A stretch of DNA of 64,000 bases from Cymodocea nodosa (GCA_036874045.1 JAZBRI010000011.1:10283501-10347500), one strand, 5' to 3'. Positions 10,615-22,700 are shown, counted from the stretch's first letter. Program-made: numbers and translations. The notes: a model not told the origin generated them from the letters alone.

Positions 10615-12223
10615 TTTTCCAAAGGACAATGTATGTCTAGACATTATACCTTATTGTGCATCTAATAAACTCATCAGTTCTAAGCATACTGAAACTAATG
10701 ATGATAATGAGACTTTATTTTCTCTTGCTAGAAAACTTGAGAAGAAATGCAAGTCAAATATGAGCTCAAGTTTTTCTATTAGTTCAAGTCCTGATGATGT
10801 AGAAATTGAAAAATCAGAGCATCAGGCACCTAACATTAAACAAGTTATTGCAGATATAATTGACAATGTTGAGGCAGTAACTAGTTCACAGGCTGAATTG
10901 TTTGGAGTAGTAGATATTGAAAATGTTAAAACTCTAGAAGAGCTAAAAGTTAACCAGCTTTCTTCAGAATCTATAGAAGTAGAGTCTGAGAATTCACAAC
11001 ATGTATTAATGGAAATATCTATTGAACAAAATGAACAATTACAAACAGATACATCGGTAGTAGAATTTGTGGAAAAATTGAACTCTAATCATTCTATAGA
11101 GACTGATCCAATGAATGTAGAGAATATTGAAAATGTTCCTAACATTATTGAAGTTGAAGAATCAAGCTTACCTGAGCAGCTTCAAGATAATATTTTGACA
11201 GAGGAACAAAATGACATTCATTTTGCAGAAGAGATTCTTGAAGATGAAATAAATTCAGAATCACAACTTCAGGTATCACCTTCTTTGTGTACAGTATTAG
11301 AAATTTAAGGAAATTCAATTCATTTTAGATCTGAAGAAGTATTGCAGAAATATAATAATCTGATTACATGTCAGATTTTGCATGCTCGACCAATAAAATT
11401 CAAAAATTTGATGGCAATAAGGGATCTATTTAAGTATCAAGGACTCATTCAATTCTTACCAGTTAGAACGAAATGGAAACAATACACAGAGTTTATTGCA
11501 ACTTTTTATAGCAATCTGGTTAAGAATGGAAATTTTCTAAAAACTCAAATCAATCAACAGGAGTTTATAGTGTCTCCTAGGTTAATTTTTGAAGTTTTAG
11601 GATTAAAGAATGAAGGTGTTGTTGTTACAAATAGATTTGACATGATTAGACAACTGGAATGGAACATTCAGTCTTTATCAAAAATTCCAGATGTATATTC
11701 TGAAATGAGATTAATGGAAAATCTGAATGCAAAGGCAAGGTTCATTGCAAATATATTGCATGCAAATTTATTTCAGAGAGTTGGACACAATTTGGAAGTC
11801 AGCAGAAGTTGTTTATATGCAACTTATGGCCTACTGAATAGAATTCAAATAAATTGGTTTGATGTTTTTATTTCTCAACTACAGCATATGAGTTCAAAGT
11901 TATTTTATGGTGATGCTGTATGTAGAATCCTTGCAAGCCAATTGAATTTATCCGATTGGCCCTTTGAAACTAAAGGCATGAGAGTATTTAGTGTAAAAGA
12001 TTTGCAACGATTCCAGGTCATGCATAAACCTCAACGACAACAACAACAACCTAATTGTACAGACCATATACAACAACAACAAAGTTATTCAGTTCAAGCA
12101 GAACAACAAACCCAGATACCTCTTGACCTAGACGATGTACTTAACGACATCAAGAATGATATTAGGCATCTAGGAGATAAAATTTGTAATGCTATAAGTG
12201 ATATACTTAGGAGGGGCCAATAA

Positions 12224-12747
12224 CTGTTTTTGTTTGTATCTAAATACAAAATGTAATGTTTGTATTCCTTGTTTGATTCATTGAACAACACATTTTTTTG
12301 TAAATGTATTCAATTCTTATTATTGTTTATAGAAAGCTTTGTTGTAAATATATCTCTTACTATATATATATTCTCTGTAATTATCTCTTTGATTAATGAC
12401 AAAAGGGAAGAAATATTATAAAAAGATGATTATGATTGAAATTACATATAATATAAAGGGAGATTATATTTATATGGTCCTTGTAATCTGATAAATGATA
12501 ATGTAATTTGAAAGAAAATTATATGGTTATTAAATTATATAATGAAAGGTAGAGAAATGATACTTATATAATTATTGACATCTGAAAGTTTTATTTCTGA
12601 GAGGTGAAATTTACACAAATAATAGAAATAAGCTTAAGTGAACTTAAGTCAACAAATGTGTTTATTAAATTAAAAGTTAACCCAACGAAGGTGCTTCGTT
12701 GAGTTCAATATATTTCATAATTGATTTAATATGATTTTGTCATCATC
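12224..12747 (+). other. 3' untranslated region of SIRE-A copy 1
   Basis: AT-rich stretch between the extra ORF and the polypurine tract. A degraded upstream polypurine tract (ACAAAAGGGAAGAAAT near 12400) corresponds to intact AAAAAGGGGGAG tracts in copies 2 and 3. No gene is seen. Confidence 0.7.
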
Positions 12748-12760
12748 AAAAAGGGGGAGA
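12748..12760 (+). other. SIRE-A copy 1 polypurine tract
   Basis: AAAAAGGGGGAGA, one base before the 3' LTR. Confidence 0.9.
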
Positions 12761-13370
12761 TTGTTGAGTATTTTGTTTTGATGATGTGTGCTAAATGAAA
12801 ATAATCATATTTGCTCAATCACTATTGCTTGTGAAAAGAAATTAAAATCATCAATTAATACAAAAAAAGTTTACTGATATAAATACTTGTCTGTATTGGA
12901 TCTGAAATTATACTAAGTTAATAACTAGTTGTTTCATTGCATTAATTTCTCATTTAACTAAACGTTAAGTTAACATGTGTTTTTATTGAAAAGCATGATA
13001 TGTTTTAAAGTTATATCTTATGTATCATGAACAGTGCACGTTTAAACAACTCGTTAAGTTAGAGTATTATTTGTATAGAGGTCACATGAGAACTCGTTAA
13101 GTTAGAAATATTAAGTTAATATCTACTTGTGTTACTCGTTTAGTTAATATTAAAGTAACGACTTCTTATTACACTAATGAAAACTTTTGGACGAGAAAGT
13201 TTATTTTGTAGGAAATTTTTCGGAGATCCAAGACTAACGATTAAAGAAAATTTGAAATGTAAACGTGGGTTAGAACGTGTGTATTTCGATGAAGGAAAAA
13301 TAAAAGACGTGAAGAAGTGGAAAACTAGTAGTGATTAAACGTGGAGGATATGCATGAAATGAAGATACAG

Positions 13371-13378
13371 TATAAAAG
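13371..13378 (+). promoter_or_regulatory. LTR TATA box, first copy
   Basis: TATAAAAG in GATACAGTATAAAAGGCATA; the same box is in all full SIRE-A LTRs seen here (43437, 50980, 61309). Confidence 0.75.
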
Positions 13379-13611
13379 GCATAGAGTTCTCGTTGATCAA
13401 ACTATCCCTGCACACCAAAAGAAAAATCTTTTCAAAGATCAAAAACACCTCTTCATCCAAATGAAGATCCAAGACTAATGATTAAAGAAAATTTGAAATG
13501 TAAACGTGGGTTAGAACGTGTGTATTTCGATGAAGGAAAAATAAAAGACGTGAAGAAGTGGAAAACTAGTAGTGATTAAACGTGGAGGATATGCATGAAA
13601 TGAAGATACAG

Positions 13612-13619
13612 TATAAAAG
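13612..13619 (+). promoter_or_regulatory. LTR TATA box, duplicated copy
   Basis: TATAAAAG exactly 241 bp after the first; product of the tandem duplication. Confidence 0.75.
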
Positions 13620-14124
13620 GCATAGAGTTCTCGTTGATCAAACTATCCCTGCACACCAAAAGAAAAATCTTTTCAAAGATCAAAAACACCTCTTCGAGGA
13701 AAATCTCTTAGGTAGAAGAAAATTCAGTGAAGCATAAAAAGGTAAGATTTACGTCACTGAAGATTTGAAGTATCAAAAGAAAGTAAATTCAGTGAAGCAT
13801 AAAAAGACAAGATATTCGTCACTAAAGAATTGCTGAAAAAGAAAGAAGAAGAAGAAAGATCTCAAATAGGGAGAAATGTTTTAAATTCCGTAAATTAGTT
13901 TTCTATGTTTATAGTTATGAAATTGTTTAGATGATACATGGTATCGAGATCTAATTGCATCTACAATTTCTGAGGAGAATTGAATTATATATTGTAATTG
14001 AAACCTTGAATAAAAATGATTTTATGAAAACAGTGTCTTGACTTGTTTTTGAGTTTTAAAGTTTCAATTATATTCGAAAATATTGAAAAACACAATTCAC
14101 CCCCCTCTTGTATAGGATCCTACA

Positions 14125-14689
14125 ATAAAGAATCATAAAGTTACTGTAGCTAACTATCCAAAACTTAAGTCATTGAATTTCCCACGTGCAGAAATCCAAA
14201 CAGAAGCTTAAAAGAAGAATCGAAAAGTTACTGGAGCTAACTATCCAAAACTTTGAAGAGTTTCGGTGAGTGTTTGTGTTTTCCAGCACATCACTAGAAT
14301 ATCTAATTAGATCTCCAATAACGTACTAGAGAACTAGATTTGTTACTTCTGTTTTTACTTAGTAATTTATCTTTATGCCTATTCTTTTTCTTTTAGAAGT
14401 AAACAAACAACCTTCAGTACAATTTAGATATTAATTCTAATTTGTACTTTAACTGCAAGTGCACAGTGTCTATTGTATCAGTGTGCAAGTACAGGTCGAT
14501 CCCATAGGGAATTGCTAATGAACTTGAGAACTGTTTGTTTGTTAAAAATCAAATTTATATATTCAATAAGCTCTCCGTTGAATTACACCTAACTCAACGG
14601 ACTAAGTTCGTTGAGTTATGGCTAACTCAACGGACTAACCTCGTGGACTTAAGTTAACTCCACAAGCCTGACTTTTCTTTTTAATACTA
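14125..14689. other. Patchwork of repeat pieces without a gene
   Basis: 14125-14280 resembles the middle of LTR-B (AACTATCC, AACTTAAGTCATTGAATTT, CACGTGCAGAA). 14360-14560 is about 85% similar by eye to the reverse complement of 32360-32540 and has the motif GTGCAAGTACAGGTCGATCCC. 14609-14632 is a perfect inverted repeat, CGTTGAGTTA and TAACTCAACG with a 4-base loop. No coding frame is supported. Confidence 0.6.
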
Positions 14690-16262
14690 CTATTTACAAA
14701 GGAATTCGGACAACCATTGGGCGATTCCACATATTGTAAATAACATCAATTAAGCTCTTTAATGCTAGTTAACATTGGATTTATCATTAAGCAATACTAA
14801 CATTCAGATAATTCAAACAGTAACCATTAAAATTTTTAAGTCTTTTGAACGAACCAATTTCAGTAAACTGTAAATCTAAAATAAACATAAAACAATCACA
14901 ACACTGACAAAGATAACAGTAATCACGATACAACACAAACAATACAACACTCAAATACAACATACAAACATAGATAAATTGTTTTTTGGTATTTTTGTTT
15001 TAATATGAACATGGAAATGGGCGACAAGTGAAATGTAAAAGCATCAACCCGAAGCCAAGGCTAAAAGCTTTACGAGTCGGTGCTTGGTGAAAATGGCTTC
15101 CCTTCCCGCGACGCAATCACTCCTCACAGTGGTTGTCAAGCACTATGTTTGGCTCGGAATCGACCCAACATCAAGCAAGTATCCTCACAGACCTCCGATG
15201 GTTGGTGATTATGGTGGTGATGATGATGGTTGGTGTAGTACTTCAGAGAATTGCGATGCTCATCCTCCTCTACACACACTATCCGTCCATCGATCACACA
15301 TGCACCTCTTTTTCTTCTTTTCTTTTATATTTCTTCAGTAGTAACTGCTTCTGCTTGAATGGTCGGTTGGATTTCCTTCATTCATATCAACGGCGATGAT
15401 TTCTTCTCCCTACGCAATACATGCAATCGTGGTTTTTCTTCCAACTGTCCTGTTTCTGTAACCGCTATAGTGGCATATTAGAAAATAAATAGTCCGTGGA
15501 GTTATAGATAACTCAACAGACTTTCTTCATTGATTTAACTATAAAACACATGCAATAAAGAAATAAGCCGCTAACATAATGTGTTACCTTAATGTGTATT
15601 CATGTAACTCAACATGTACAGTTATGCTAACTTAACGAATTAAACATGTGCATCTCACGTGATATTCTAAAGCATTTAAATTCAACACGTGCATAAATTT
15701 AACTATCTGATGCTCAGGTGCATTTCGGATACTTATAAACTTAACTATCCGATGCTCAGATGCATTTCGAATAGTTACAGCTAACTCACCGAAAATCCAC
15801 TTAAGTCAATTTCCCAGAACATGACACGTGTCCTCAGCTATTTTATAAATAAAAAGAGATTTTGGAGAGTTACAGGGATAACTATCCGATGCTCAGCTAC
15901 AATTTCAGATAGTTATAGATAACTCATCGAAAGTTCACTTAAGTCATTCATTATGGTTTTGACACGTGTACTTCAAGAAATAATAAAATGTTCTCTCAAA
16001 ACATAACTGTTCGGCAATTTAAACATAACTATCCGAAATATTAGAAAATTCGGATACTTAAGAATTTCACAGCCTGCAACTTACCGACAATTCATAAATG
16101 TACTAAATTAACATTAATTCCCTAAAATTAAGCAGATTCTTTAATTAAAGCATATAACAGTGCAATTATAACATAATGGCTTAATTCTTATATGATAAGC
16201 TAAATATTATGCAATTAACCATCATTTAACCATTAATAATATGCACTTTTTCATTCTAAACA
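14690..16262 (-). repeat. Athila-C LTR, copy 1 (probable 3' LTR; low-coordinate end uncertain)
   Basis: On the minus strand it starts TGTTTAGAATGAAAAAGTGC right after a polypurine tract. Copies at 29857-31390 and 32575-34418 share it over more than 1.4 kb. The low-coordinate end is where copies 1 and 3 stop aligning; no clear terminal CA was found. It holds CACGTG motifs and the inverted-repeat module at 15861-15889. An 85-codon + frame inside (15084-15341) is shared in part with the other copies but drifts, so I treat it as non-coding. Confidence 0.75.
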
Positions 16263-16275
16263 CTTCCCCCATACC
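16263..16275 (-). other. Athila-C polypurine tract
   Basis: Minus strand GGTATGGGGGAAG touches TGTTTAG of the LTR; this makes copy 1 a 3' LTR of a minus-strand element. Confidence 0.8.
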
Positions 16276-18158
16276 TAAATTTTGCTAGTCCCTTAGCAAA
16301 CTAAGATCTAATTAATTGGTCTTTAAAAGTGCTAGAATTAATTCTTCCCCCTTTTTTTCTTTTTTTTTTTAGCATAAAAATATATTCTGTATGTTTCAGT
16401 AATCAACCTGCAAATATACTTAGAATATATGTAAATTTCATACAAAGTATATCATCATCACATAGGTGTTAATTATATTATCGTTTATTCTTCTTTTCAT
16501 CATCTGTCATCCTGAATTTTCCAATAAGATTTCTAGAAGAAATTTGAACAACATACGAATCAAAGTACAATCCAATTCAATATGATTAAAACAAGTAGAA
16601 TAAAGAATTGTATCTCCATTAAAACAACTTCAAAAGTCAATTCCAGATTCATATTTCAGCAATTCTAGATAACAGAAAACATACTCGATTCAGAAGATAT
16701 CTGTATTTCACAAAACACTTATATCTTTTCATAACAGTATATATTTTTTTCTTTTTCTTTTTTTTCCTTTTTTTTTCGTACTTTAAAAGTTAATTTGACA
16801 AGCTTGAATCATACAGGAGCTTTCTAATGTACCCATGTAACGAGCTTTTAGTCAACAATCCCAAATCTGATCAGGATCTTAGGTTGCTAGATTTCAAGAG
16901 TCCTTTTTTAGGTCAACAATCCTTACATACCTATCTACTCAAGTACAAAAGGCTCGTGATCAAACAAGTCAATAAACTCTCAAATTATTTTATTTTATTT
17001 TTCTTTTCAATCAAAATACACACAAAACAAAGCATTAATCACATACTATATATGTACGTATTTCATTAATACAGATGAAGTAAAACACCAATCTCATATA
17101 GTCCTACTTCTATCATTTACTGAAAATATGAATCCATATAGTGAGCTCATACTTTTTCTGTAGTTTAATAAGATCTACACATAAATCATTCTACAAGTTC
17201 AATCAATCAAATTAAATGTATCTTTAATCATATGTGTTTCATTTAATCTAGAATTCACATCTCAGCTCCTTCAAGACTTCAGATAATTTACTGATTTTTC
17301 ATTAAGCATTCTGATTTCATTTTAAAATCGTAAACTGTTAAACTCATGAAATTCAGAAAAAACATAAGATACTATATCTAGATTTGCATAAATAGTAAAT
17401 TCTATAGCATCATATATAGCCTTCTAAATATAACATTCAAGTAGTTACAGATTATAAATTTTATAGTCTCAATTTTCAGATAGTTACAGCAAGTTCATAA
17501 AAATTTTCAATTTCCACAAAACTTTACAGTACCATTTTAATTTTTTTTTTTTAATTAACAAACTTACATGGCTGTTACTTTAATTACCTCCCCCCCATAC
17601 CTACATTTTGCATTGTCCTCAATGTAAAAGATTTGATAGTAAATACAGTAATTATAGCAGGCATGAATACAGTTTTATTGATTTAAAATTTAGGATAAGT
17701 AATCAGTTACATACCTTGTTTTGTTTGTATCTTCTTCTACATATTCTAATTTTTTTTATTCTGAAAAACTTTTCATTCACAGATAAAAGCAAAAAAATAT
17801 ATAACAAAATAACACTAATAGATATTGATAATTCAGTGTCTTGTGTGGAACCTAGGCTCCTATGCCTTTGGTGGCTCACAAGCAAGCCAGCTGGTTTCCC
17901 AAAATAGATACCAACAAATTGGATTGATATTTTTTTTTTTTTTCTTTTCTTTTATAAAAGAAAAATGAAAACTACATTTTTCTCTCTTTTTTCTAAAAAT
18001 AAACGTAGAATACACACAACATTAAACATACAAAATCACAACTTAAGAACATGATTGAAAAGTAGGAACAAATGGAATAAATGTATCAGTCCAAGCAAAC
18101 TTTTTAGACATAGTTCTTCTTACTATTAATTCTGTTTTAATGCAGTTCTTGTTCCATC
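16276..18158 (-). other. Long non-coding region, partly shared with SIRE-A
   Basis: No gene is seen. Read on the minus strand, about 17350-16300 aligns with the SIRE-A block after RNase H (about 55300-56080), including TGATCACGAGCCTTTTGTAC and CAACCTAAG.TCCTGATCAGA. A second polypurine-like stretch (minus GGTATGGGGGGAGG near 17586-17600) follows GAGGACAATGC, a combination I recall from Athila-type 3' regions. Several T-rich runs occur (16350, 16745, 17545, 17930). Confidence 0.65.
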
Positions 18159-19181
18159 TTAATTTGTAAACATGTAATATATTATAAATTTCAAATACAA
18201 GTGTATTACCATTAATGATATGAAATACAGAAAGGGATCCTTTTGGTTCCAGGGTAATGTAGCAGTTTCTATTTCTACATCTATTTCAATATACTTCTCT
18301 TCCCACTTCCATTCATTAATATCTTCCATAATCCATATTTGAAATTTCATTAATTCATCCCACCATCTTATCAGACATAAAGTAGGATCATCTTCTTCAT
18401 TATACCACATTCCTATTTGAATTTTATTAAATTCTGCAGATGGTGGTTTAGCTATATCACTCGGTATAAGTAAAATTTCTATATATTCATCATAACTGTC
18501 TATACTCACTATGTATAAATCAGATCCAAATGCAATTGATATATCTGTGACAAGATATATATATCCATCAAGTATGACAAGTGTTTAGTTAATTAATGAT
18601 TTCTGTCCTAGATATATCATAATATTTTCATTCCAAGATCTATTCAGAAAGTTATACACACTTAAGCGTAAATCTTCACCCCAATTTCCTGTAGGTCTCC
18701 AATAATATAATTTTTCAGGAATTGCAGAATTTTTATCAGAAAATATTAAAGCCGATCCACAATTTACAGTTGGTACTTCAAATCTATTAGGTCTTCCTAT
18801 ATTCCATTCTTCTCCTGTTATAGGATTTCTTATCAAAATATCAAGTAATAATAAACTTGCATACCTTGGTCTCGTCCTGTATATGATTAATCCTTCATCT
18901 ATCCCCATAATATGATTTATTCCTTCTAATGTATTGGGTGGAATTCCAGTAGTTTCTTCCATATCAAGATATTCATGATTAATTGAACTACGATTAAATG
19001 ACCTCCATACGAATCCATCTCTAATCTTAGTCATTTTTGCAGCTTGTAGTCCTTGAAAATATTTTTCTTCAATACTGTCTTTAATTTCCTTTGATACACA
19101 ACATAGCATGCACAGATGTTTAGCTGACAAGTTACTCAGTACTTCCCTTAGTGCATCCAACGGTAATTACATCAATTCCAT
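18159..19181 (-). pseudogene. F-box protein pseudogene
   Basis: F-box proteins recruit substrates to SCF ubiquitin ligases through the F-box. The minus frame from ATG at 19181 reads MELM, stop, LPLDALREVLSNLSAKHL, then VSKEIKDSI: a clear F-box (LPxD..EVLSxL..K.L..VSK). It continues with LLLDILIRNPITGEEWNI, typical of F-box-associated domains, a second stop at about 18584, and DPTLCLIRWWDELMKFQIW with IMEDINEWKW, the usual WxM pattern of that domain. Total about 340 codons, near the normal size. Both stops lie in one unbroken frame. It lies about 190 bp downstream of the Athila-type gag on the same strand and upstream of the polypurine tract and LTR, so it may have been captured by a retroelement. 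Confidence 0.8.
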
Positions 19182-19725
19182 TTGTTGATTCTATATAACA
19201 CACACAAATTTAGTAGAGACAAAAAGTTAACATAACTACTGCACACCCTCGTGGAGTTAAGTAATAACTCAACAGACTAAGTTCGTTGAGTTAAGAACTA
19301 ACTCTACGATACTAGTAACTAAAAATAAAAACATATATACATACAAATAGTTGCTTCAGATATGCTGCTTCATTCAGCTATCCTCCTAGAAGAGGTATCA
19401 ATTTCATTAACAGTTCTATTGACAGGATTAGGTATAGCTTGTATTGGTAATCCTCCAGTAGGTCTAACTTCCATTGGTTCCTTCTGTCTAAGTGGTATAT
19501 TTCTATTTTGATTTTGAATTGCAGCACTTCCAAATACAAAATCTAGACGATTGTTTAATTGTTGGATTATCTTTTCTAATTTCTCTATTCTAGATCCTTG
19601 TTCTAGTAATGCTTCATAACTTATATTCTTCTCATTTACATTTTCTCCTCCCTAGAAATTGTTGTTTCTCCAAGATAAATTCGGGTGATTTCTCCAATTA
19701 GGATTATAAGAATTTCCCAAGTTAT

Positions 19726-22700
19726 TGTTAGGACCCTAGTATTTTGATAATGCAAAACCTATGTGAGGAAACATATTGTATTTCACAGTTAAGTTAGTGC
19801 AGCATTAGATCAGAAGGCAGATAGAACAAATTCCATGTAGATGAATAGATGGAGAAGTTTCTAGATAATGCTGCCTTAAAGTTACAGGAAAATTGGACAG
19901 TTATAGGTATGAAGAGTAAGTTTAAAGCAGCAGCAATATTATCGAACAGTTAGAAGAATAACTATCCGAAATTATAAAGCCTTCGGAGAGTTATTTAATG
20001 AGACAGTTAAGGGGATTGAATGATCGGATAGTTAAGGAGTTAACTATTCGAAAGCTTAAAGGACATTTCGGAGAGTTACAGGTATAACTATCCGAAAGTT
20101 AAGTCATTCAATAAACCACGTGCAGAAATACATAATGGAAGGACTTGTCAGAGAGTTAGATAACTATCCGAGTTTTCTTTTCGGAGAGTTAGATAACTAT
20201 TCGAGTTTTTCAGTAAGTTACAGGCATAACTTTCCGGAACTTAATTCATTTTATTACGCACGTGCAAAATGGAGAAGCCGGCAGTTGAAAGCTTAAAAGG
20301 AAAAATCAGAGAGTTAGAAAGATAACTATCCAAAATTTCAAGAGAGTTTCGGTGAGTTACAGTTTAACTATCCGAAACTTAAGTCATTGAATTTCTCACG
20401 TGCAGAATTCCAGAAAGAAGATCATTTAAGTTTTCGGAGAGTTAGAAAGATAACTATCTGAAATCTTGAGAGAATTTCGGTGAGTTATGGTTTAACTATT
20501 TGAAACTTAAGTTAGTGATTTTCCCACGTGTAGAATTCTAGACAGATGTTCAGATGGGTTTTTCAGAGAGTTAGAAAGATAACTATTCGAAATCTCAAGA
20601 GAATTTCAGTGAGTTATGGCTTAACTATCCGAAACTTAAGTTATGTTTTTATGCACATGCAGTTTTGAAGGAACAGCTATTAGAGGCTTAAATGAAAGTT
20701 CAGTAAGTTATAGTAGTTAACTATCCGAAAATCAGGAGCTCTTTCGGTAAGTTAAATACAAGACTCTGAACACTTAACTTTACACGTGAGCAACTTAAAA
20801 TCCTCACGTGACTCAGAGAACAGAACATGAGTGATGAATTAGCAAGTTATGGATGCTTTTCGGTAAGTTATTTTTATAACCATCTGAAAGCTTGAGATTT
20901 TCGGAAGGTTATTTATTGAATATCAGACAGAATGGTAACTTACCATATTTAGGTCTGATTATTTACCAAATACAGCAGAATACATCTGTTGGAAGAAAAT
21001 ATGATCGTTGTACATATCAAGTATATATACAAGATACAAACAACAGATTTAGATAGCTTTTTGCTCATATACATACAGAGATACAATATACATTGCAGAT
21101 CAATTACTGATATAGAAGAAAGCTCAAATTCAGTTCAACAAAGAATCGATTGAAAGCTGGATTTACAAGAAGATTCTTAAAGCTCTCCATGTGTTGAAAG
21201 TCTGATCCAAGAAGGATCATTTGGTTCGTGGCTTCAACCTAAAAGCTACATTCAATTGTTGGTTTGAGTTTCGACCTGAAAACTCAAGAGGTTGGTTTTC
21301 TGGAGTTTATACCTGAAAACTTCTGTGTGGTTGGTTCTTGCTTCAACTTGAAAGCAAGTGTATTGTTCAAGCTTTAATTTTGCCCATTTTTAATGAATTT
21401 TATAAGTAATTTTGCATGATATTATATATCTATGGTGGATAAATGATATTAATTATAGGTAATATAAGTCTTGAAATATAGTGCAATATAGAAATTTAAT
21501 TAACAAGTGCATCCCCCATTGGATATAATTTTACATGGAACACATTGATTTATTTTGCATGTCCTATGTTGGCTAACGTCTCTTGGAGTTCAACTTCCAT
21601 TAATTGTAGGTAACATATATATGGGAGGAGCTTAATGCAAAAGACCAAAGAAGATGTAAAGAATCAAAAGTTGGTGGACTAAACTTTAAAGAAGAGGACA
21701 TGCCAACACCTTATTGGCCCTCCTAGATCTATGGCATCTTATTGGCTTGGTGATAAAACCAAGGTGCCACATCAAAGAGAGAGAAGACAAAACAACATAA
21801 ATACAAGGGGAGAGGAATTTCAGCCAAAAACTTGGTGTTTCCAATGAGAGAAAGAAGGAGGAGAAGAAGCTTGGAGGTGAGGCTTGTGCTTTCAAAGAGA
21901 GACCATCCATTCATGCTATTCACCATTCCAAGGGCTAAGGAGAAGACGTCCAAGCTTGGAGGTGGATTTGCTGCCAAGTTCCATTGAATTCAAAGCTCTA
22001 GAGAAGAAGATAAGAAGCTCCTAAGGTAGTGACAACTCTTAGAGTTTATTATTTTCTTGTATAGAAGGAAGAATTGATGAGAAATGGTGGTGAACATCTC
22101 AATTATATGTCTTCTTAGCTAGATAGAGTTCAATGAATGTATATGAATGTTTAATTCTTCTTTTCAACTTCTAATTTGCATCCTCTATTCACGTGTATTG
22201 TTGGGGCTGTTGGTGAGGCTTTCACACGAGTGAATGACACTCATCAATGGTGGCTTGGTGCATTTGAGAAGAAGGTGTGAATTGAAAGAAGAAGAAAATA
22301 AGTGTTGATGTTCATTTGAATGAAGAACCTATCACTTATATCTAGTTGTTAATTTTAATTTCAGTAGTTAATTGAGTTTGTTATATCTTATATTGATCAC
22401 ATTTTGTCCTAATCAATCTCCAAACAGAATTTCTAATGCAAGTAGTATAGTATAATTTAGCTAGATTAGCAAATAGCATAGTTGCATGCATTTAGTATAA
22501 ATTAGAATAGAGTAGTATAGTCTATTGAACCTTGTTGTTTTATTTTTTCTTTCCTTAATATTGATGCATTGATATCACTTCTGAAATCACGTGGAACTTG
22601 TGTGCATGTTATAATTGAATGAGTTGATAGATTTACAAGTAAAGAAATTGATTCACATCACCATTTTCCACTACACATTGCCTTGAAATTGCATGATTTG

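Larger units (their letters stand above)
4453..12223 (+). pseudogene. SIRE-A copy 1 extra 3' ORF (Athila-ORF-like), split by Tork-F
   Basis: The coding parts are 4453-5113 and 10615-12223; the rest is the Tork-F insertion. The start codon position reads ATC instead of the ATG seen in copies 2 and 3. The protein starts basic (KGKSREDAKGKEKEN), then has TWFKKIFRVDKRL, a TAG shared by all three copies at 4618-4620, a second stop near 4968, a long acidic Glu/Ser region, and a conserved C-terminal domain (PIKFKNLMAIRDLF ... FYSNL ... VLGLKNEGV ... NRIQINW ... KLFYGD), a Gln-rich stretch and a final amphipathic helix. Another stop lies at 11306-11308. The domain is colinear with the post-integrase ORF at 25060-27270. 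The FYxNL core resembles the 'putative plant transposon protein' domain of Athila-type elements (recalled, not searched). Function unknown; often called env-like by position only. Confidence 0.75.
13225..13695 (+). repeat. Tandem duplication of the LTR core promoter
   Basis: Units 13225-13454 and 13466-13695 are almost identical (one difference noticed, AACGATT/AATGATT) with a period of 241 bp and an 11-bp spacer. Each carries the TATA box and the region around the expected RNA start. Other SIRE-A LTRs have one unit. Confidence 0.92.
1..14124 (+). mobile_element. SIRE-A copy 1, Sirevirus-like Ty1/copia element (left end outside window)
   Basis: The window opens inside gag, so the 5' LTR is not visible. 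Order on +: gag tail, linker/possible intron, protease, integrase, start of RT, non-coding block, extra ORF, polypurine tract, 3' LTR. The integrase-to-RT stretch (KPFGCKCFILNTK, SKAYRVYNK, then EETLHV) is typical of Sireviruses, a plant Ty1/copia lineage known for extended gag and an extra ORF after pol. Everything from early RT through RNase H is deleted: at about 3470-3490 the RT start runs straight into the block that lies after RNase H in copy 3. The complete Tork-F element is inserted in the extra ORF. The copy cannot move on its own. Confidence 0.9.
12762..14124 (+). repeat. SIRE-A copy 1 3' LTR (internally deleted, promoter region duplicated)
   Basis: Starts TGTTGAGTATTTTG and ends GGATCCTACA; 1363 bp against 1781 bp in copy 2. 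A block containing most AACTCGTTAAGTTA modules is deleted near 13105, and a 230-bp segment is tandemly duplicated (see next entry). Near the end is the CAATTCACCCCCCTCTTGT motif common at the ends of Sirevirus-type LTRs. Confidence 0.9.

Noticed and set aside
15084-15341. 85-codon + frame (MASLPATQSL...) recurring in Athila-C LTR copies as a possible gene
   Set aside because: It lies antisense within an LTR; frames and lengths change between copies (15084, 30258, 33129) through indels, and no domain is recognisable. The recurrence follows from the LTR repeat.
16827-17069. 80-codon + frame (MYPCNELLVN...)
   Set aside because: It lies in the non-coding block shared with SIRE-A, on the opposite strand to the element, and the SIRE-A copies do not keep it open.
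21686-21977. Minus-strand frames of 74-96 codons in both LTR-X copies (also 49323-49613)
   Set aside because: The two copies differ by frameshifts and the sequence is shared only because the LTR is repeated; composition gives low-complexity Leu/Phe runs.
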